This document shows positions 9,901 through 19,351 of a stretch of 64,000 nucleotides of DNA, piece after piece. Made by a program: the position numbers and the translations under genes. The notes under the pieces were generated by a model. That model saw only the letters and a program-made list of their open reading frames with translations, searched no databases and was not told where the DNA came from. Where the stretch lies: positions 130,680,228-130,744,227 of the forward strand of contig CM061235.1 of NCBI GenBank assembly GCA_030848705.1. Reading direction: 5' to 3'. Position 1 is the stretch's first letter. Every line of letters begins with the position of its first letter. Source of the DNA: Heracleum sosnowskyi. Taxonomy: Eukaryota > Streptophyta > Magnoliopsida > Apiales > Apiaceae.

Positions 9901-12578
9901 TTGATGGCTTCTTGCCTTTCTGGAGCAAAATTTCTTTTCTTTTGTTTCACTGTCCTCCTTTCGGGATCCACATTTAATTTGTGGGTTATCAATTGGGGAT
10001 CAATCCCTGGCATATCAGCTGCTGTCCAAGCAAATACATCACTGTTTTCTTGAAGAAAGGATGTCAACTTGCTTTTCATAGATTCAGGTAGTAGAGCTCC
10101 AATGTAGGTGACCTTGTCTGGTTCTCCTGGGATCAAGGGGATGGGAACAAGATCCTCAGCTGGCTTTCCTCTTCTTTCTTCATCGTTTCTGATGTCCATG
10201 TCCTCAATTGGGAGAACCTGCCCCCCAACTCCATCAGGCCTCAACGCGGCTACATAACAACTTCTAGCCATTTTCTGATCGCCTTTCTCTTCGCCAATTC
10301 CATTTCTGGTAGGGAACTTGATCTTCAAATGATAAGATGAGGCAACAGCCTTGAATGCATGAAGACCCGTTCTTCCCAGAATTGCATTGTAGGTTGAAGT
10401 CGCTTTGATAACTATGAAGTTCAGCATTTGAGTAGACGTCTTTGAACCTTGTCCCATTGTCATGGGGAGTTGAATCGTGCCTTCTACCTTCGATTCTACT
10501 CCATTGAACCCATATATGGGCATGTTTGAGGGTGTTAGCTGAGAGTCAGTGTAACCCATCTTGATGAAAGCATCATGGAACAAGATGTCCACTGAAGCTC
10601 CATTGTCAACAAGAACTATCTTCGTTTCTGAGTTCCCAATCACAGGTACTATGACCAGAGGGTCATCATGGGGAAATTTCACTCCCTCGAGATCTGAATC
10701 GTCAAAATTCAAAGATACTTCAGTCTTGGCACGCTTCGGTGCTTCTCCAACCACAGTCATTACCTCCTGGGCATAAGCTTTTCTAGAGTTTCTGGAAGGT
10801 CCGGCCGCAGTTGGCCCTCCAAATATCATATTGATGACAGGCCCTCGGGGCTTGGGATTTCGGTCTTGATCATTGTCCCGTCTATCGTAGTCTTTCCTTT
10901 CATAATTTCCTCTCTGACTTCCCTGGTTTCCATCTTTGGTGTACTTACCAAGCTTTCCTCTTCGAATCAAGAACTCAATTTCATCTTTCAGTTGCCTGCA
11001 GTCATCTGTCTCGTGGCCAACTTCTTTGTGAAACCGGCAGTATTGGTTTTGATTTCTTTTTGATACATCGGCCCTCATAGGCTTCGGCCATTTAAGGTCT
11101 TCTTCCTTTGCAATCTCCATCAGAATTTGGCTCCTTGGAGCATTCAATCTTGCATACTCCGTAAACTTAGGCCCAAAATTGTTCTTCTTGGGTGGTGAAT
11201 CAGAATCCTTTGATGTCCTAGGATACTTCTCCCTTGCATCATACTCTGGAGCATCCTTTCTCTTCTTTGAATTTCCATTGCCAGTAGCAATGGGCTCATA
11301 CTTTCTCATGCTCTCCTCAGCCTTGATGTATTTTCCAGCTCTATCTTGTAGTGACAACATGTTTTCGGGGGGATGTTTAGCCAAAGACCTCCTGAAGTGG
11401 TCATCGGTAGTTCCTTGCTGTAGGGCTATCATTGCCACCTTATCTTCCAAATCCGGGACTTTTATAGCCTCCTTAGTGAATCTACTCAAGTATTCTCTCA
11501 ATGTTTCATTCTTGCCTTGTCGAATCCCCATAAGAGAGGCGGAACTTTTCTCATGTATCTTCCCACTAACAAATTGATTGATGAAAGCCTTACTCAGCTC
11601 TTTGAAGGATCCAATAGAATTGGGTGGAAGGCGACTATACCAATGTTGAGCCATACCCGCTAGGGTTTGTGGAAACGCCCTACACTTTGCAGCGTCATTG
11701 GCAGGCTGCAACAACAGTGCATTTGAGAAGGTTCTTACATGATTTGCGGGATCTCCCGTTCCATCATAAGTTTTAATGGTTGACATTTTAAACTTCCTGG
11801 ATATAGTGGCCTTCATTATCTCTTGAGTGAAGGGTGGTGTAGGATCGTCAGGATCTCCTAGGGGTAATAATACAGTAGGATCTCCTCTTGGGATTTCAAC
11901 CCTTCTGGATCTCAGAGGAGTAGGATCCAGATTAATTACCGGAGTCTTCCCGGCTGCTCTTGCAGCCTCTTCTTCCTCTAACTTCTTTTTGAGTTTTGCA
12001 ACCTCTACCTCATGGGCTGCAATCCTTTCCTGAGTGGTTGGCTCCTTGTTTGCAGAACGTCTCCTTCGCGGGGGATAGTCATCATCAGTATTATAATTTT
12101 CATCCTCAGTGTGAGGACCAGAGAAATTGTCTCGAAACATCTGAAGAGTTTGGGTTTGTCGGTTCAGGGGTTCCAAACCTTGGACGTAAGGGGGCACGTA
12201 GGCCTCATGGTGTACCAGAGTGGTACCACTACCGCCCACCGGGGGTTGAGGGGGCCTGGTATGGATAGGCATCCCAAGGGTCTGATTCACATATTGAGGG
12301 AGATCAGTAGTATGTAGTTGAAGGCCCCTTGGAGCACTCATGAGCAGTGGGGAGGTTGTGATTGCTTGCTGGTGAGTGGTCTCTTGTGGATTAGATCCAT
12401 GAATGACCACCTGCAGGGGATTCATCCCTTCATTTGGGATCTCCGGTCCTTGAGTATTGGCGGGGATATTCGTCCCTTCAGTGCTGGTAATTGGTGGTGG
12501 TTGAGCTCCTTGAGCACTAGCCTCAGAGGCAACAGGAGTTCCTTCAGAAGTTTGATTTGTTCTTCGTGTAACTGCCAT
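6915..12578 (-). CDS. Intact Tat-type gag-pol polyprotein (gag, PR, RT, RNase H, second RNase H, IN)
   Basis: A single 1887-residue frame runs from ATG 12578, just inside the primer-binding site. Gag occupies about 250-600, with a CRFHKEVGHETDDC knuckle (Cys-His-His-Cys) near 515. The protease motif VDNGASVDIL lies near 660, with Asn where Ser/Thr is usual. Reverse transcriptase carries YVDDML near 1030. A first RNase H (AVSDTALGAVL) lies near 1178. A second, archaeal/plant-type RNase H starts with YFDGASK near 1323. Integrase has its zinc part ending CERCQKH near 1580, then Asp in MDILGPF, Asp in VTDNGTQF and Glu in ANGQAEVANR (about 1610-1710). The second RNase H places it in the Tat/Ogre/Retand group. 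No frameshift or stop was seen, and the LTRs differ by about 1%, so it may still be active. It copies its RNA into DNA in virus-like particles and inserts it into chromosomes. Confidence 0.95.
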   Translation of the reverse strand: MAVTRRTNQTSEGTPVASEASAQGAQPPPITSTEGTNIPANTQGPEIPNEGMNPLQVVIHGSNPQETTHQQAITTSPLLMSAPRGLQLHTTDLPQYVNQTLGMPIHTRPPQPPVGGSGTTLVHHEAYVPPYVQGLEPLNRQTQTLQMFRDNFSGPHTEDENYNTDDDYPPRRRRSANKEPTTQERIAAHEVEVAKLKKKLEEEEAARAAGKTPVINLDPTPLRSRRVEIPRGDPTVLLPLGDPDDPTPPFTQEIMKATISRKFKMSTIKTYDGTGDPANHVRTFSNALLLQPANDAAKCRAFPQTLAGMAQHWYSRLPPNSIGSFKELSKAFINQFVSGKIHEKSSASLMGIRQGKNETLREYLSRFTKEAIKVPDLEDKVAMIALQQGTTDDHFRRSLAKHPPENMLSLQDRAGKYIKAEESMRKYEPIATGNGNSKKRKDAPEYDAREKYPRTSKDSDSPPKKNNFGPKFTEYARLNAPRSQILMEIAKEEDLKWPKPMRADVSKRNQNQYCRFHKEVGHETDDCRQLKDEIEFLIRRGKLGKYTKDGNQGSQRGNYERKDYDRRDNDQDRNPKPRGPVINMIFGGPTAAGPSRNSRKAYAQEVMTVVGEAPKRAKTEVSLNFDDSDLEGVKFPHDDPLVIVPVIGNSETKIVLVDNGASVDILFHDAFIKMGYTDSQLTPSNMPIYGFNGVESKVEGTIQLPMTMGQGSKTSTQMLNFIVIKATSTYNAILGRTGLHAFKAVASSYHLKIKFPTRNGIGEEKGDQKMARSCYVAALRPDGVGGQVLPIEDMDIRNDEERRGKPAEDLVPIPLIPGEPDKVTYIGALLPESMKSKLTSFLQENSDVFAWTAADMPGIDPQLITHKLNVDPERRTVKQKKRNFAPERQEAIKQEVEKLLEAGFIEEIQFPEWLANPVMVKKANGKWRMCVDFTDLNDACPKYCFPLPRIDALIDATAGHEMLSFMDGFSGYNQIRMHKDDISKVSFITDFGVFCYLVMAFGLKNAGATYQRLVNKIFEPLIGKTMEVYVDDMLVKSLDKADHIKHLREAFEVLMHHKMMLNPAKCAFGVGSGKFLGLMVSKRGIEANPDKIKAILDMEPPKSVKDVQKLTGRVAALGRFISKSGEKCLPFFKALKNVKNFEWTPESQEAFEALKKYMAEAPLLAKPKSGEILYLYLAVSDTALGAVLVKDELKVQKPIYYVSKILHGAEINYSTIEKFALALIMASRKLRPYFQAHKIEVLTNQPLRNILHSPQVSGRLIKWAIELGEFDIKYKPRTAIKAQALADFMVECTIDNQKVGGQEVVVEDNKDEDTVYKECWVLYFDGASKTKSSGAGLVLQSPDGFIIEYALKLDFPTTNNEAEYEALIAGLGLAGALRVKTLKVCGDSRLVVSQVNGEFEARDEVMAKYLKLVKAIMTQFDECYVEHIPREENMKADALSKFASSEIENYAGSVYFQVLKTPSINGKLIAPIGVASCWIDPIKAHLETGWLPNDTSEARKLYVRALSYALIEGILYKKSFVIPYLKCLRPQEAELALKEVHEGICGQYLGGRALAHKVTRLGFYWPSMLADAKSYMKKCERCQKHAPVVRQPPEMLTSVNSPIPFAMWGMDILGPFPMASAQRKFLIVAIDYFTKWIEAKPLAKITTKQVMHFFWENVICRYGIPRILVTDNGTQFNNDEFKKYCDENDIKLRFTSVAHPQANGQAEVANRIILDGLKKRVERSRNTWVDELLPILWAYRTTCKVTTGATPFLLAYGAEAVVPVEITHTSPRVEAYEPEVNEEGLRLALDLIDEIRDEANAKIVEHQKRASFYYNLRVKERFFRQGDLVLRKIEASGVGQKGKLAPNWEGPYRVKNVYGRGSYKLETMEGIEVPRTWHAANLKVYYV

Positions 12579-12591
12579 GGTTGATATTCGT

Positions 12592-12609
12592 TTCCCACAG
12601 ACGGCGCCA
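12592..12609 (-). other. Primer-binding site of the Tat element
   Basis: On the minus strand the 5' LTR is followed by two bases and then TGGCGCCGTCTGTGGG. This is the TGGCGCC-type tRNA-complementary site seen in Tat-group elements. I did not assign the tRNA. Confidence 0.75.
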
Positions 12610-12611
12610 AA

Positions 12612-13138
12612 TGTTATGGATTAAAACATGTGCTTTGTGAATTAAATGCTAGGGTTTGTGAGCGTTCAAGCTTTGATGGCTGCTCTTGCGTTTCGGGACT
12701 AAATCGGTCCTCACAAGATGCCTACGTATCTCTGCTGTATAGAGAATCAAGCCAATAAAAACGTAGTTCTTGGATGAAGGACGAGGGTCCTTATATAGGC
12801 GTCAGGAGCCTTGTATTTAGAGTATGTTTAGGAGACTTAACAGATAAGTCTCGTTATTGATAACTGATAAGGAGTGTTTTGCTTGTCATGCAAGTATTAT
12901 CCTCATCTGATAAGTGCTGTGACTCATCGTAATATTTGATTGGGATTCTGGATCCTTCTATGAAGATATTATCATATTTGGACTCTTTTATGAGCTGTGT
13001 ATTTTCCTTTATTTATTAATTACGAAATTAATAAATAGTTAGGGTTTCGGGCCTTTTGTCGGGCCTAGTTCTTGGACCAAACTAGGTCTAATTAATATAT
13101 CATTAATTATTTCTAGGGTTATATTTCAGCCCGTATCA
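12612..13138 (-). repeat. 5' LTR of the Tat retrotransposon
   Basis: 527 bp, TG...CA, followed by the CGAGT duplication. Differences from 2440-2966 are single-base changes only; I count six. Confidence 0.95.
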
Positions 13139-13650
13139 CGAGTATTTCCTACCAATTTTCAAGTCAAAGGGTCATTTTCTACCGTCCCCGCATACGGTAG
13201 GAAATGACCCATGGGACCCACCCATTTCCTACCGTCGACGGTAGAAAATGGGTCATGTGGACCCATAATGCCACGTCAACCGAGAAACCATGTCGTTTTG
13301 CTTCACCTATTTCCTACCGCCGATAATTGTTAGGAAATTGTGTGCTCATTTCCTACCAAGGTTGGTATGAAATAGGTGTTGTGGGTCCCATAAGCCACGT
13401 TAGTTGTTGTCGTTTTGTTACCCATTTCCTACCGCCTCCTCTGCGGTAGGAAATGGGTCGTCTATTCACCACACCAAAGACATCGTGTCATCCTCTGATT
13501 GTTTGACATGCCACGTGGCCATTTCCTACCGCTTATCGGTAGGAAATGAGCTGTAACGAAAAATTAAATCTTATCTACATTTACACTGCCTTCTGATTTA
13601 AAACCTACCGCCATACATCATTTTCTACCGCCGAACATTTATAAATTAAT
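13139..13650. repeat. Left subterminal repeats of the CACTA element
   Basis: Roughly a dozen and a half copies of TTTCCTACCG or CGGTAGGAAA, in both orientations, lie among GC-richer spacers such as CCACGT. Many neighbours form inverted pairs that could fold into hairpins. The layout matches CACTA subterminal transposase-binding sites. The array's first few copies (2398-2436) were separated from the rest by the retrotransposon. Confidence 0.8.
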
Positions 13651-15990
13651 TATTTAATAATTACAAAAATAAAAAAATTTATTTTCATATCGTAAATACA
13701 TCTTGGAATGCCATTTTCTTATAAAATTATAATGTATGCAAAAAATTAGACTCTTTTAACTTCTTTTGCCATGAATTTATATTGAAAATATTTATTTTTA
13801 ATAATTTAGATTACATATATGGTTAAATAAATCTTGGATAACATTTTTGTAAAGTGGTTGGAGTGTTAGTTTTTGTTCAGTAGGTTTAAGTTTCGATTCC
13901 ATGAGGAACTAAATTTAATTTTTAGCAAATTTTAAAAATGGCGCCCAAATTTCACAAAAATTTCAAAAATGGCACCCAAAATTTCTCGAAAATTTCAAAA
14001 ATGGCGCCTAAACTCATTTCCTACCGCATGACGGTAGGATATATTAACACTATTTCCTACCATTCTCAGCAATTCCTACCGCCTTTTTATTTATTATTTA
14101 ATTTTAAAATAAAATTTAGAATTTAGGGGTTAGCTAGGGTTAGACAAATGTTTTTCAAAAAAAAACAAATTCGATGATCCAACCGCACGGATATCAATAT
14201 CACTAAAATTACATCATGTATGCAAAGAATACTTTTTTTTAACTCCATTTGCAATGATTTTATAATGATGAAAGGTTTTCTAATAAATAATTAATTATTA
14301 CAGAATAAATTCTAAGTTTTTTAATTTATTTTGTTAAACATATTGTATGTTATTGCATGAAGTTACAAAAACAAAATGACATTTACAATTTTTTTTTTAA
14401 AAAAAAAATTATTCACATTCTTCAATAACTGAACTTCCAAGGGTTGTAGTTTAGGGTTAAGATTTAGGGGTAACTCTAGGGTTGGACCTCATTTAAAAAA
14501 AAAATTGAACGATCCAACTGTACAGATCTCAAAATCACTACAAATTACTCGCGTGTACCAAAAATTGTGATTTTTAAAATTGATTTGATGTGATTTTATA
14601 AGGAATCACTGCAAATTAGTCACATTTTACTAATAGTTTGTATTGGTTCATTTTTTTAAAAATAATTTTTAATGATCTAACAGTACAAATCTCAGTATCA
14701 CTATGAATAAATCATGTATGCCAAAAATTATAATTTTTAAAGGTTATTTGTAATAACTTTTTAATGAAAAAGTATAAAATAATGTGGTATTGTCATAATT
14801 TAGAATGACCATACAACAAAAGAAACACCTTGGCATAGTGGTTGGGATGTTGTGTGAATTCGCTGTGCACCGGGGTTCGATTCCTTGAGAAATCAACATT
14901 TTTTCAGCAAACAAGTACCAAAACCTACCGCGTGTTGGTAGGAAATGGGTATAATTTCACAAAAAGTTCAAAACAAAGCGCCAAAAAATGAAAAATTCCG
15001 CTCAAATCAAAAAATCCGCCCAAACTCAAAACCTACTGCATGTTGGTAGGAAATGGTCCATAATTTCACAAAAAATTCAAAAGTGCGCCCAAACATGAAA
15101 ATTCAAATTTTCCGAAAATTGAAAAAATCCGCCCAAACTCAAAACCTACCGCATGTCGGTAGGAAATGGTCCATAATTTCATAAAAAATTCAAAAGTGCG
15201 CCCAAACTAAAAATTTAAATTTTTTCTCCAAAATTATAAACTACTTCTCCACTTTCACTTTCATTTTATCTCTATCTATTCATCTACTTCACCAATATAA
15301 ATCTCTTCATCTCCTTCACTTTAATCATCTTAATTTCCTCATTCATCTCATATAAATCTCTTCATCTATTTCATTTCACATAAATCTCTTCATCTCATTC
15401 ACTTTAATCATCTCAATTTCCTCCTTTATTTGCAATCATTTGGGTATAATTTTTTTTAATCTTTTATATATGTACTTCATTTACATATAATATGTGTGCA
15501 TTTGTGTTTTGTTTTCTAATTAGTTCTTTTTTACATATCCTTACACTTAGTTTAAATTTTGTGTATTGATTGTTCTTTGTTTGTTAATTGGTTCCACTTA
15601 TTATGTAAATTGTAGGATTTGAAGGCAAAAGAAATGGATAAAACGAGATTGAAAGTAAGTTTGAGGGTGATGGCATTTTAAAGGATGAAGGCAAAGGAGA
15701 TTGGTTAAGTTTTAATTTTTTGTTGTTGTTGTTGTTGTAATGGTTATAATTATAGTATGTTAGAACAAATATGTATTATAGTTGTGTTGAACACATATGT
15801 ATTTGTTGTAAAGGGATTATATATCATGGTGTGATAAGGGGGAACTTAATGTAATGGTCTTTTGATGTAATGGATGGTTGTTTTGTTATTGAGTGTTTTT
15901 GCTATAAAATGTAATTGTGTGTTCTTTGTATTAGATTTTGTATTGCAAGTATGATTTGTATTATTAGGACGGGAAACAATAAATTGAAAA
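13651..15990. other. Interior of the CACTA element, no transposase gene
   Basis: AT-rich sequence with scattered TTTCCTACCG pairs at about 14017-14085, 14920-14950, 15025-15055 and 15145-15170. Three successive segments around 14920-15210 repeat a 'hairpin plus AATTTCACAAAAA' theme. A TTCATCTC/TTTCATC-rich pyrimidine stretch lies at 15240-15440. No ORF resembles a transposase. Confidence 0.6.
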
Positions 15991-16429
15991 AAAATCAAAA
16001 AAAAAAGTCCAGTAATTCCTACCGTCTTCAACTCATTTCCTACCGTCCTTACCATCCGAAATCCAATATTTCCTACCAATTTTGGTTCATTTCCTACCGT
16101 ATGGTAAGGACGGTAGGAAATGACTGGTAGGAAATGCTAATAAAGATGGTAGGAAATGACATTGTACATGTCATCTGAAATAATTCCTACCAATGTGCTC
16201 AAAAATGCTCGGTAGGAAATGGGTTCGCCGACGTGGCATCTGACATGTGGCAATCCGCGTCAGCATGTGGGGCCCTCGTTGACCCGGTCATTAGCATTTC
16301 CCACCAATGACATTTCCGACTTAAGCAATTCCTACCAACGTGCGTTGGTAGGAAATGGGTCCTTTTCTACCGATTTCGGGCCTTTTTCTACCGATTTGAC
16401 GGTAGGAAAAGACCATTTTTGATGTAGTG
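15991..16429. repeat. Right subterminal repeats and terminus of the CACTA element
   Basis: Dense TTTCCTACCG/CGGTAGGAAA copies continue to CGGTAGGAAAAGACC, followed by the terminal TTTTTGATGTAGTG. Orientation switches repeatedly, which permits long fold-backs. Confidence 0.8.
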
Positions 16430-16611
16430 TCATAGTTTAGCGCAAATTTGTTTACTTAAAAAATTTACTAAAAGGAGAGTATCTATAATTAGTGAAACAG
16501 TTAACCTAGGCCCAACTCCGACGATAGTGATTAGCGAACCTGTTTAGTTGAAATAATGTGGCCTGTCCCTGTTGGACCCTTGATAAGTTTTAGTTGTCTA
16601 ATTTAATATAA

Positions 16612-16619
16612 TTATATAA
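16612..16619 (+). promoter_or_regulatory. Possible TATA box of the ERF gene
   Basis: TTATATAA lies 128 bp before the start codon at 16747, a normal leader length for a plant gene. It is the best TATA-like string between the CACTA terminus and the gene. Confidence 0.45.
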
Positions 16620-16746
16620 CGCCACTTGTTTAAACATTAATTAGAGGTATTAAAAAGGTGTGATTAAGAGTCGCAAATCAATATACTTGTAGAACAGAAA
16701 ACAATATAAGTTAATTTTGATCTTGATTTTCTTCAACTCAAACACT

Positions 16747-17376
16747 ATGAACTTTCGCCGGTCTTCATATTCATGGGATGAACTTCCTTCTTCCTACAAT
16801 GTAGATCCAGTTCACAACAACCAGTCATCACTAAACAGCCCACCTGTTCAAATCCATTTATCAGATCACAAACAAAAAGAATTATCCGATACAAATAGCA
16901 AAGATGAAGATGATCTTGTTTCGAAGCCGAATGATAAACAAGTTCAAGAAATCCAGAAGAAAAAACATTACATCGGAGTGCGAAGGCGGCCTTGGGGAAA
17001 GTTTGCAGCTGAGATTAGAGACTCCACAAGAAATGGAGTGAGGGTTTGGCTTGGAACGTTTGACACCGAGGAACAAGCGGCTTTGGTTTATGACCAGGCT
17101 GCCCTATCAATGCGTGGTTCATTGGCTCAGCTTAACTTTCCAACTGAGACAGTAAGGGACTCTCTAAGAGAAGATAATTACTTTTGCAGTAGTGGTTCTT
17201 CACCAGCAGCGGCTTTGAAGGAGAAACACAAGATGAGAAGTATTTCGAGAAGTAGTAGAACTAAAAGTAGTTCAGTAAGTGGAAAAAATATGGTTATATT
17301 AGAGGACCTTGGAGCTGATTTATTGGAGGAACTTCTTGGTACATCAGACACTTCTTCTACTTGTTCATATCATTAA
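16747..17376 (+). CDS. AP2/ERF transcription factor, group IX (ERF1/ORA59-like) with EDLL activation motif
   Basis: A single exon encodes 209 residues from ATG 16747. One AP2/ERF domain spans about 74-132 (HYIGVRRRPWGKFAAEIRD ... GVRVWLGTFDT ... AALSMRG). It has the Ala and Asp residues typical of ERF rather than DREB members, and an RAYD-like VYDQAA stretch. The usual YRG opening is YIG here. The C-terminus has EDLGADLLEELL at 186-197, the EDLL activator motif of group IX ERFs. Such proteins bind GCC-box promoters in the nucleus and act in ethylene, jasmonate and defence responses; that role is inferred from the family. The N-terminal 70 residues are acidic and low in structure, and a Ser/Arg/Lys stretch (about 160-180) may aid nuclear import. 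The CACTA/Tat nest ends 318 bp upstream, so much of the distal promoter is transposon sequence. Confidence 0.93.
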   Translation: MNFRRSSYSWDELPSSYNVDPVHNNQSSLNSPPVQIHLSDHKQKELSDTNSKDEDDLVSKPNDKQVQEIQKKKHYIGVRRRPWGKFAAEIRDSTRNGVRVWLGTFDTEEQAALVYDQAALSMRGSLAQLNFPTETVRDSLREDNYFCSSGSSPAAALKEKHKMRSISRSSRTKSSSVSGKNMVILEDLGADLLEELLGTSDTSSTCSYH

Positions 17377-18389
17377 AATTATATCGACAATCTTAAGTTC
17401 GATAGGTTATTGATTTTAAATTTGTGTTTTCTGATCAATTGTCTACTTCATCTTGCAAATGTGTTGCTATGCATTAGTACTTGTTGATAAATGTTTACTT
17501 TTTACTTCTTTTTTTTTTTGAATTTTCGATACAGAAAGGCAGAAATCTTAAAATTGAAACTGAAGCACACAAATTTCTATGTATTTACTTAGTAGCTAAG
17601 AGAAACTTTGCTAATAGCTATAATTTTCTTGTAGATTAAATTTTAGATAGAGAAAACTTTGATTCCTGGACTTCACATACTTCAAGGGGATTAAAAAAAT
17701 CAGTAATCAGTATCTGTATTCAAATTGAGACCCTTTTGTAGTTGGGTTTGATAATCCAGAATCTTAAGAAGTTGTGCGGTGGATTAAGAGTAGGCCGGAT
17801 TGGTCTATTGTATGTGTGTTGCTACTTTCGAAGCTTCTGCTGCTGCCTTGTTAATGGAATTAAGGTAACAACTATGCTGAAACAGTTTTCTGGTATCCAG
17901 ATATTTGGTATTACAGAAACCAACTACATGCATCCCTTCTTTGTTCATTATTTCTAACATTTTCTCACGCACATAGCGAAAAAATTCAAAATGGATTTGA
18001 TTGAGTGAAATTCAAGGAACCCATGCATGGTGAGAAACTTTGGATTCAAAATGGAAAACTAATGAATTATCATGTTGATCAGCTAGCTCTGGGGGGAACT
18101 TGAATAAAGAGTATGATCGATCACCATGAATTAAGATGCACATGCGAAATTTTTCTGAATCAATAGGTGAAAATGGTCGAGATTCATTGTGTTGCTTTTA
18201 AGTGGAAGATAAACAAACACTCATCACCTCACTATCTCAGAGGCTAATTAGGTTGATTTGAAGTTAATATAACAGTTCCACCGTAAAAATTCAATTCATT
18301 CCTGCTCTTATAACCTTTAAAAACTTTTTACAAATTTGAATAAAACAACTAGTTGACTATGCATTTCTGATTGAGAGGCCTAATGTAAC
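17377..18389. other. ERF 3' flank and intergenic spacer
   Basis: The first 150-200 bp should contain the ERF 3' UTR. Beyond that the sequence is AT-rich without a supported gene. No repeat boundary was seen before the hAT MITE at 18390. Confidence 0.5.
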
Positions 18390-19020
18390 TGGAGCTGGCA
18401 ATTTGATATACGACACGAACACGACACGGATAATTAGTGTTTGGGTACAAAAATTTGATACACGAACACGAAAGTACACGAACACGAAAAAACACGGATG
18501 TAATTAATGTCGGGTTTGGTTTTTCAAAATAGGTACACGACACGGAACGAAAGTACACGAATTAATTAAATAAATAAATAATTTTAGAATTTATATATTA
18601 TTTATAATATTGTATATTTAGAAAATACATAAGCAATTACATATTAATAATAAAATTAAAGTTTCACGACTAATTTGTAGTAAATTATACATTTATATAT
18701 AAGAATTCTATAAGTTAAACATATTTACAATTTTTTGTAGAATTTTATGTAGATATACATATCTAATATTTATTTTCACAAAAATTTACATAATAAAAAT
18801 AGTTTTATAATATATAAATTTTAATTAAATCAAATTTATATTTTTGTTTAATGTACACGAATACGACACGAAAAATACACAACACCTTTTGAATCGGATA
18901 TGTGTTTCAAATTTAGTACACGAATCCAAAACGGATCGGATATGAATTTTACGTTGAAATACACGAAAACACGAAAGTACACAACACTATTGTACACAAC
19001 AGGATACATTGCCAAGTCTA
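18390..19020. mobile_element. Non-autonomous hAT element (MITE), 631 bp
   Basis: Identical 8-bp duplications AATGTAAC flank it at 18382-18389 and 19021-19028, as expected for hAT. The left end TGGAGCTGGCAAT and the inverted right end TAGACTTGGCAAT match at 10 of 13 positions. Both subterminal regions are crowded with ACACGAACACGACACG-like motifs, and the middle is AT-rich and non-coding. These motifs are probably transposase-binding sites, which is inference. Confidence 0.88.
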
Positions 19021-19028
19021 AATGTAAC

Positions 19029-19351
19029 AACCGGGTTGTATAAATGAAAGTAACTAATCAAAGCTATATTAGACTTTCGATAATTAATAGAGCAATTAAT
19101 CTAGTATTCTTATCTTATAATAATTCGAATATTCAACAATTATTGTACTCTGATTAGTTGACAATCCATAATTTATACTAAAAAGCAGGCTTATGTATGT
19201 TACATAGATTGTTAGTTGAACTGTCAAATTTGTGAAGTTTTTGAAGATCCATAAAATAAATTAAAGAATCGTTTTCAATAAGAAGAGTGCTTAAGTATCA
19301 AGTATATATTTGTTCCTTCTTTCTTCTTCTTCTTTCTTACAGTATGAATCG
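19029..19351. other. Intergenic spacer with pyrimidine microsatellite
   Basis: No gene was seen. A TTCTTCTTCTTC stretch lies near 19320-19340, just before repeat segment S begins. Confidence 0.5.

Larger units (their letters stand above)
2440..13138 (-). mobile_element. Complete Tat-type Ty3/gypsy LTR retrotransposon
   Basis: Two 527-bp direct repeats (2440-2966 and 12612-13138) start TGTTATGG and end CCGTATCA on the + strand. They are flanked by identical 5-bp duplications, CGAGT, at 2435-2439 and 13139-13143. I count six mismatches between the LTRs (about 1.1%), so the insertion is recent. The primer-binding site lies beside the right LTR and the polypurine tract beside the left LTR, so the element reads on the minus strand. 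It holds an intact gag-pol with a second RNase H domain, the hallmark of the Tat lineage. It also holds a convergent spliced gene on the opposite strand, which is a known feature of some Tat relatives. It inserted 62 bp inside a CACTA element. Confidence 0.95.
2378..16429. mobile_element. Non-autonomous CACTA-type DNA transposon, split by a retrotransposon
   Basis: The left end reads CACTATAACAAAAAT and the right end reads TTTTTGATGTAGTG. The terminal 30 bases match in inverted orientation at about 25 positions. TCAT flanks both ends; CACTA elements usually make 3-bp duplications, so the exact duplication is uncertain. Removing the retrotransposon at 2440-13138 and one CGAGT leaves about 3.35 kb with no transposase-like ORF. 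Dense copies of TTTCCTACCG and its complement near both ends fit the subterminal transposase-binding repeats known for CACTA elements. The element would depend on a transposase encoded elsewhere. It ends 318 bp upstream of the ERF start codon. Confidence 0.85.

Noticed and set aside
7464..12584. Several plus-strand ORFs inside the Tat gag-pol region
   Set aside because: They lie opposite an intact 1887-residue polyprotein and have no domains of their own; treated as antisense shadows.
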